From Schistocephalus solidus (Eukaryota > Platyhelminthes > Cestoda > Diphyllobothriidea > Diphyllobothriidae): a stretch of 64,000 nt of DNA. The stretch is taken from the NCBI GenBank assembly GCA_017591395.1, contig WEDG01002564.1, positions 1 to 64,000 of the forward strand, read 5' to 3'. The notes below the pieces were generated by a model. The model was not told where the DNA came from, made no database searches, and saw nothing but the letters and a program-made list of their open reading frames with translations. The position numbers and the translations under genes are program-made. Shown one piece after another: positions 58,500 to 64,000 of the stretch (positions are counted from its first letter, which is position 1; the number at the start of each line of letters is the position of its first letter).

Positions 58500-58900
58500 C
58501 TCTGGCCTGCGTCATTATATGCGCAAAGCCCTGGACAGTATGGTTACGCCGGAATTAAGGTAAATAAGCGAAGACAACACCACGACGAACGCATCGGATG
58601 AGGAAACAGGCTTCCAAGCACCCTCGACCGATTTGGAGCTGCCCATTATCAGCGGCCGTCAAGCTGCACAAACATCCACACAGAAGCCGATACAGCGAAG
58701 GAGAGAAAAAATCCATCAGTCTAAGGCCGACAAGTTCAGCCTGTCATTCAAAACACTGACCGATATTAGCAGTATAAACTTTGAAAATGGCAAGCTTGTA
58801 AAGCTTTCCGAAATGTCAGCGGTAATGCAAGCCTATTGCGGTAAGCAATTTACGCTTATATGAATTTCATCCAAGAACTCTTACCTTTGCGTATCTGAGC
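58500..58900 (+). repeat. Penelope-like element 3, 5' pseudo-LTR
   Basis: This is a direct repeat of 61130-61530: CGTCATTATATGCGCAAAG / CGTTATATGCGTAAAG, GTTACGCCGGAATTAAGG / GTTACGCCTGAAATAAGG, CAAGCACCCTCGACCGAT in both, CACAAACATCCACACAGAAG in both, and AAGCTTTCCGAAATG in both. Penelope-like elements carry such pseudo-LTRs from tandem partial copies. The open frame at 58633-58863 is part of this repeat. Confidence 0.88.
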
Positions 58901-61100
58901 TCTTTCTTCGAGTGCTCAGTGCTCCGTGTTGCGCACAATTGGGGGGAATTCACATTTCAGATTGCATCAACCCAAGCGCATTTGTCCTTTTTCCATCGCT
59001 GCCTTGAACAAAACGTTTGGGCAAAATATGTTACCTGCAAACCGCCTGTTAATTCTGCCTCAGAAAGGGAGACTCTGTCGTGGCACAACTGACAAATGAA
59101 AAGGATATTAATTCACGATTTTCACCAAAAGGCTGCAACGTTGCAACATAGAAATTAATCAATGTAAATCATATTTCTGGATAATTGCTTGTGAAAACGC
59201 GAGGGACATTGAGGGGGCCATCCGCACGCAAGAAGAAGGAAGAATTATCAAGAGAATTGGTTTAACTGAGATCACCCCACACAAGCCAGCCATCCTCGTC
59301 CATAACCGCACTTATAAACTCCTCACTAGCGCAGAACTTGCAGTCCTTGAGCGAGGAGCCACTTTCAACACAGAAGACGCCACGCCCACTGAGTTCATTG
59401 CCACTTTTCAAGCAGTTCTTCAATCGACGAAGGCATTGGAGTAAACCAAAGAGTTAATCCACCACAAAACATCATCGATGCTCATGTGACACAAAAGGTG
59501 CGAAACTCTTGGCCGAGAAGAACTGATAGCATTAAAAAGTCTGAAAGCGGACTAAGATATAATCATTCCGCCGGCTGACAAAGGTCGTTCTACAGTTGTA
59601 CTGAACAACTCTGATTACCGAAGGAAAGCTCAGAGCCTACTCAATGACCATGTTTAGCCAGTGAAATGAAAAATTGGCTTACTCAAATAACCAACAACCT
59701 TTCAAAACTCAGAGCAAGCGGTACAACAAAGCCCAGAGATTTTTTTCCATGAAACCAACTGACACAGCCATGGCGTGATTTTACGGTCTGCCGAAAGTTC
59801 ACAAGGAAAGCATACTGCTTAGGCCCACCGTCTCTCTTCGTGGTACTCCTACATACAGTTTGGCAAAATGGATGTTTAACCAGCTTAAGTTCCTGGCAGT
59901 TGGCTCATCAACAACGGTAACTTCTGTCAATCAGTTCCTTGAACGGATAAAGCATGCGAAGTTAGATCCAGACAAATCCATCGTATCCTTTGATGTCGTT
60001 TAACTCTTCATCGCCATTCCATAGCAACTTGCAATTGCTGTTGTGAGACAACTTCTAACAGAACGCTACGAGGAGACGGAAAAACCCCTGAAGTCCAAAC
60101 ATTTGCTCGAACTTCTACGTAATTGCATCAGAACCTACTTTACTTTTGGTTGACATATATGAACAAGGTAAAGGTACTCCCACCGGCTCCCCCTATCAGG
60201 CTTGATTGCTAAAGTGGTCCTTAAACGGATAGAACACTTTGCCTTCACCAAGTATTAAGGACAGTTTTGTGCTCGTTATGTCGATGACACTGTTGTCCTT
60301 GTAAAAACATCTGACATCGAGCACTTCAAAGAATTACTAAACTCGCTTGATTAAAATATCCAAGTCACGATGAAAGCTGAAATAAACAACCAACTACCCT
60401 TCCTCGATGTACTTGTTCGCCGGTGTGCATATGGACAACTTCAAAATACAGTCTTCAGAAAAGCCACCAGCAAAAAGCAAATATTACACTTCCATAGCCA
60501 TCACCCTCTGTCGCGCAAACGTAGCTGAGTCTGAACACTATTCCAAAGATTTTAAACATATTACAGCACGCCAGTTGACTAAAGAACTGAACGACAGTAC
60601 CTTCATGACATCTTCCGAGCTAATGGATACCCAAGCTCTTTTATCAACCAAAGCACGTGCCGAGTGAACAGACGATGATCAAAAGAACAACAACCCGAAG
60701 TCTGAAGGACCAGTCCCTAAATAAAAGGAGTCTCCGAGGCAGATCTCGACTGTTTCATCCCGCCGGAGTAGGTGCAGCCAATCGAACTCAGGCGACCATA
60801 AGTCGCCGTGTTATGCGACCCAAGGACAGACGGCCCCCTACCGAATCCTCAGCGGTTGTCTACCGAATATTTTGTAACGATGGGGACTGCAACTACGTTG
60901 GGGAAACTGGACGAAAATTGCAAACCTGCTTACATAAGCACAAACTAGTGGCTCTGAGGCTAGACCCAAACTCACAGCTCGCAGCTCATATTGGAGGGAC
61001 TGGCCATACTTTTGAATTTAAAAGAGCGATCATCTATCGGCGAGGAGCCTCAAAGGTCGAATGACTTACGCTTGAGGCATGGTATTTAGATGCCAACTCT
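58901..61100 (+). mobile_element. Penelope-like element 3, reverse transcriptase and GIY-YIG body
   Basis: The most complete of the three copies. About 59330-59410 has LERGATFNTEDATPTEFIA, the N-terminal family block. About 59565-59630 has PPADKGRSTVVLNNSDYRRK. 59779-59800 has FYGLPKVHK, followed by LLRPTVSLRGTPTYSLAKWM. About 59980-60030 has SFDVV, stop, LF (motif A with one stop at 60001). 60277-60288 has an intact YVDD. About 60385-60420 has QLPFLDVLV. 60657-61064 has GIY-YIG with AVVYRIFCNDGDCNYVGETG and a GTGHTFEFKRA block. After a stop, LTLEAWYLDANSNNGHID completes the endonuclease. Several stops remain, so it cannot be made in one piece. Confidence 0.92.
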
Positions 61101-61129
61101 AACAACGGGCATATTGACCTTCCAACCGC

Positions 61130-61530
61130 CTATAAAGTTCTGTGTCGTTATATGCGTAAAGACCAGGATAAGATGGTTACGCCTGAAATAAGGCAAATAA
61201 GCGAAGACTGAATAGCGACGAACCCATCAGAAGAGGTGTTATCAGGTTTCCAAGCACCCTCGACCGATGTGGAGTTGCCCATAACCAGCGGCTGTCGAGC
61301 TGCACAAACATCCACACAGAAGCCGAGGCAGCGAAGGCGAGAAAAAAATCGATCATTGTAAGGCCAACAAGTTCAGCCTGCCCTTCAAAACGCTGATCGA
61401 TATTAGAAGTACATGCGTTGAAAATAGAAAGCCTCTAAAGCTTTCCGAAATGCAAGCCTATTCCCGTGAGCAATTTATACTTACCTGAATTTCATCCAAT
61501 CCCTCTTTCCGTTGCGAATCTATTCTCAGA
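61130..61530 (+). repeat. Penelope-like element 3, 3' pseudo-LTR
   Basis: This is the downstream partner of 58500-58900. It follows the endonuclease end directly. It lacks the 12-base TCAGCGGTAATG-type segment of the 5' copy, and it has many single-base differences, which shows that the two repeats are not recent copies of each other. Confidence 0.88.
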
Positions 61531-64000
61531 TTTTTTTGAGGATAAATAGTTTTGTTCCAGATAAGACCATTTTGTATTTGTTATTTTGAAAAAAACCTTT
61601 ATATATATGTACTGTCTTATTATCTCAGACGTGTATCATTTGTAGTTTTTTCAGCCTTACTTCATATTTCATTTTCCCTTGTTTATTTTGCATTTTTAAA
61701 AATAATTATAGTTCCATGGATAGTCATTTTCCGAACACAATAACACATAACATATTTTCTTGATGGGAGTTAATGGAAAAGATATATTTAATGGCGTGAG
61801 GTAAATCCCACCTCGGTACCACTTTTTAATGGAACAGGTATTTGAGATTTCTGGTTAACATTGTATGATGGCCATATAAATTTAAGGATACTTAATAGAA
61901 AAAAAATGCACAAATATACCTTTTCTTAAACCCATATTGTAATAAATTTTTATTTTCAAATGTTTTATTTAACGAAAGTGCAGCTAATGGTTTTTAAGAG
62001 TCGACTACTTACCGAATACATTTGATCACGATCCACAATTGCATTTGTGGTTAGGGTTTCCAAACGATAAGCTGAATATTTTCCATTTAAGAAAAAGTTT
62101 GGGATATTGAATTTTATTATGAAGACATCATGTAGGTATCAGCAGAGTTCGCAATGGTTGCATGCGACTTTGTGTACTTCATATAGAGCATTAATAAACA
62201 AACAGCTACGATGTCATTTGAACAGCGCTTTCAAGGTCTTAAAAAGTCTCACAATTACACTTGTAGAAGACGTAAGTTATTAGCAAACGTAAACTATGCG
62301 TGTGCATGCTTTTTATATAAGATGGTTGGCTTTGTAGGTATGCAGAAAATCTTTTATAAACTCATACTACTTAAATATTAACCTCGGGGTAGCGCGAATT
62401 TTACAGGTGACCAGAAAGAGCCACCTGCCGAGACCGAAATAGCATGGAATCATGCTACATGGTACCTTATATTACGACCCAACGTAAGTAATTCCTTTTA
62501 ACCGAAAGCAAAATTCATGATTTCACTCAAAATTGTGTGAGCTAAGCCACTTCATATTTCAAGTTAGTAATTAAAAATGTCAAATATCCTTTTCTAAATA
62601 GTTATATTAAAAAAGGTCAATCTGTGCAAACCATATCACTTGACTCCGAGCCAACTGTAGTCCATAAAAGGCCGAAATATCCCGCAAATCTGTTTCGCTT
62701 ATAAACTAATTGACGTTTCTCGTCTAAAGTTTCATTTCATCGGTTTGACGCAAATCACTCAGTTAACAACCTTTCGTAAACGTAGTCTGCCCAGTCAAAT
62801 AATTTACCGGGCTGGCTTTAGTTGTAATGCTTTATGTGGCTTAAATAATTTACTATTTACTCCTGCATAACAGTTTATTCCGCCTGGTGGTTTGGAGTCT
62901 TTGATTACTGGGGTCGCGGATGGCTTAGTCAACCTTCATCACTTCATCGGAATGAGGCATTTTGTTTTCATTTTTTATGAGTTCCACCCCAAATCTACTT
63001 TACGCAGTTCATTCGGCTTTAGCCTTTCTATGCACTGACAAATTACTGCATTAGATAGTAAAACGCGGAAGGCGTATTTATGCTTCCCTTAAGGCTTTAT
63101 GTAAATCAGTGTGAAGACGTTCAGTTGCACATAGAAGACAGATAGCCAGCAAAGTTGAGAGATGGCCATAGGAATTTTTGAGATGTAATACCAACAAGTA
63201 AATGCATCAGCGCATTGTAGAATTCCGCACAAACTTGCGCACAAACCTCCCGTCATTGAATGGCAAAAACAGCCAAAGAACTGACCTGGGTTACAAATTT
63301 TTCCTAAGCCTAATATTAGGATTACAGTTTTATGACAAATGAAGTATTTCGTACAAGATTTGTGATTATATTAGCAGAAATGTCTGCTTATTAAAATTTT
63401 AACCGAATTTAAGGCACGGAGTGTTTGCGTGACCCCAAGAACCGGCAAAGAACTATCGTATGACCATACTAACGAACACATTCGGTTTGTAGGTTTTAAG
63501 GTGGAATTGATGGCAGTGGGAAAGGGCAGATTAAAGGATAGGAAGGGGTGCTAAGGCCCACCATCAACATTCAAGTGAGTTGGTTTTTTTAGCGGTGAAT
63601 TGAACCGACTTACACAAATACTTATTGACAACTATCTTCACTCAAACCCAACCCTAACTTTGTCCTTACCATATCCATTGTGCTCCTTGACGGGTTAGTA
63701 GGATCAAACAATCGTTCATTCTTGTTAAGTGGGATCACACAAGCTTTCAAGGGCTTTCAAGCACATAGTGAAGGCTAGGGTTATATTACTTTACTTGTAA
63801 TCAAACCATGAATCAGACACCTTTCCTGCATTCTTTCCGGACTAAAATTGCAAATTTACGAGAGAATGAGGTCAACATAACACGGAGCATACAATGTTTT
63901 CCTTGTTTTACGAGTTACTGAATATTCTGTATTGCCGATACAATTGAAAATGCGAGTCCCAGGAAGTAATTAGATGCGATTGCTGGGACAAGAGCTCTAT
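61531..64000. other. AT-rich terminal stretch without recognisable gene
   Basis: Strongly AT-rich, with no open frame of interest. It holds one AT-rich repeat copy at 62187-62262 and short CCCTAA/TTAGGG words (62049-62058, 63646-63656, 63776-63784). No RNA gene was seen. Confidence 0.5.
62187..62262 (+). repeat. AT-rich dispersed repeat, copy 2
   Basis: Partner of 16580-16655 in the same orientation: GCATTAATAAAC, TACGATGTCATTTGAA and GGTCTTAAAAA in order. The family is not recognised. Confidence 0.6.

Noticed and set aside
1..64000. CRISPR arrays, bacterial operons, DNA transposons with clear terminal inverted repeats, rRNA genes
   Set aside because: None was seen. Repeats are dispersed or tandem eukaryotic types, and no regularly spaced repeat-spacer pattern or transposase motif was recognised.

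Overview
The window is nuclear DNA of a metazoan. It is most likely a flatworm, and a large, repeat-rich tapeworm genome of the diphyllobothriid type fits best. The reasons are an intron-split eukaryotic gene, several Penelope-like elements with GIY-YIG endonuclease, RTE/jockey- and CR1-like LINEs whose reverse transcriptase wording is typical of flatworms, tRNA-derived SINEs, and scattered TTAGGG-like tracts. There are no operons, bacterial genes or CRISPR arrays. The species is inferred, not proven.

Only one host gene is certain. It is a Yippee-like (YPEL) zinc-binding protein on the minus strand, with exon 1 at 24923-24650 and exon 2 at 18999-18812. The splice joins LLTG to LHSVAD in frame and restores the family's C-X2-C / 52 residues / C-X2-C spacing exactly. 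The 5.65-kb intron carries a decayed Penelope-like element (about 19.56-21.55 kb), a cluster of SINEs with a 143-bp perfect-looking inverted repeat (22.0-23.05 kb), a (TA)n tract and a 365-bp degenerate AGT-type triplet tract.

Nearly everything else that can be identified is mobile or repeated DNA, and all of it is broken. 0-7.5 kb: copies of a GC-rich repeat and a minus-strand RTE/jockey-like LINE 3' half. 7.5-15 kb: mostly unrecognised, with SINEs at 12.06-12.78 kb. 15.1-15.7 kb: a Ty3/gypsy integrase tail. 31.4-35.1 kb: a 1.75-kb tandem duplication that includes the 3' end of a CR1-like LINE, whose remaining body runs to 38.7 kb on the minus strand. 39.3-42.7 kb: further LINE fragments. 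42.8-46.9 kb: more GC-rich repeat, a SINE and one exon-like segment. 50.3-51.85 kb: a second Penelope-like element. 57.75-61.53 kb: a third one, nearly complete, with direct pseudo-LTR repeats and an inverted tail. 61.5-64 kb: AT-rich DNA with nothing coding.

The most interesting signal is inside the SINEs. The 45 bases after the tRNA-like head can be folded as a type I hammerhead ribozyme: core CTGATGA and GAA, with stems I, II and III all formable. Two diverged copies (22961-23005 and 44128-44172) keep stem I with a G-U to A-U exchange. This would make the family an analogue of the schistosome Sm-alpha hammerhead SINEs. The closing C.A pair of stem II and the cleavage-site base are not ideal, so activity is a hypothesis.
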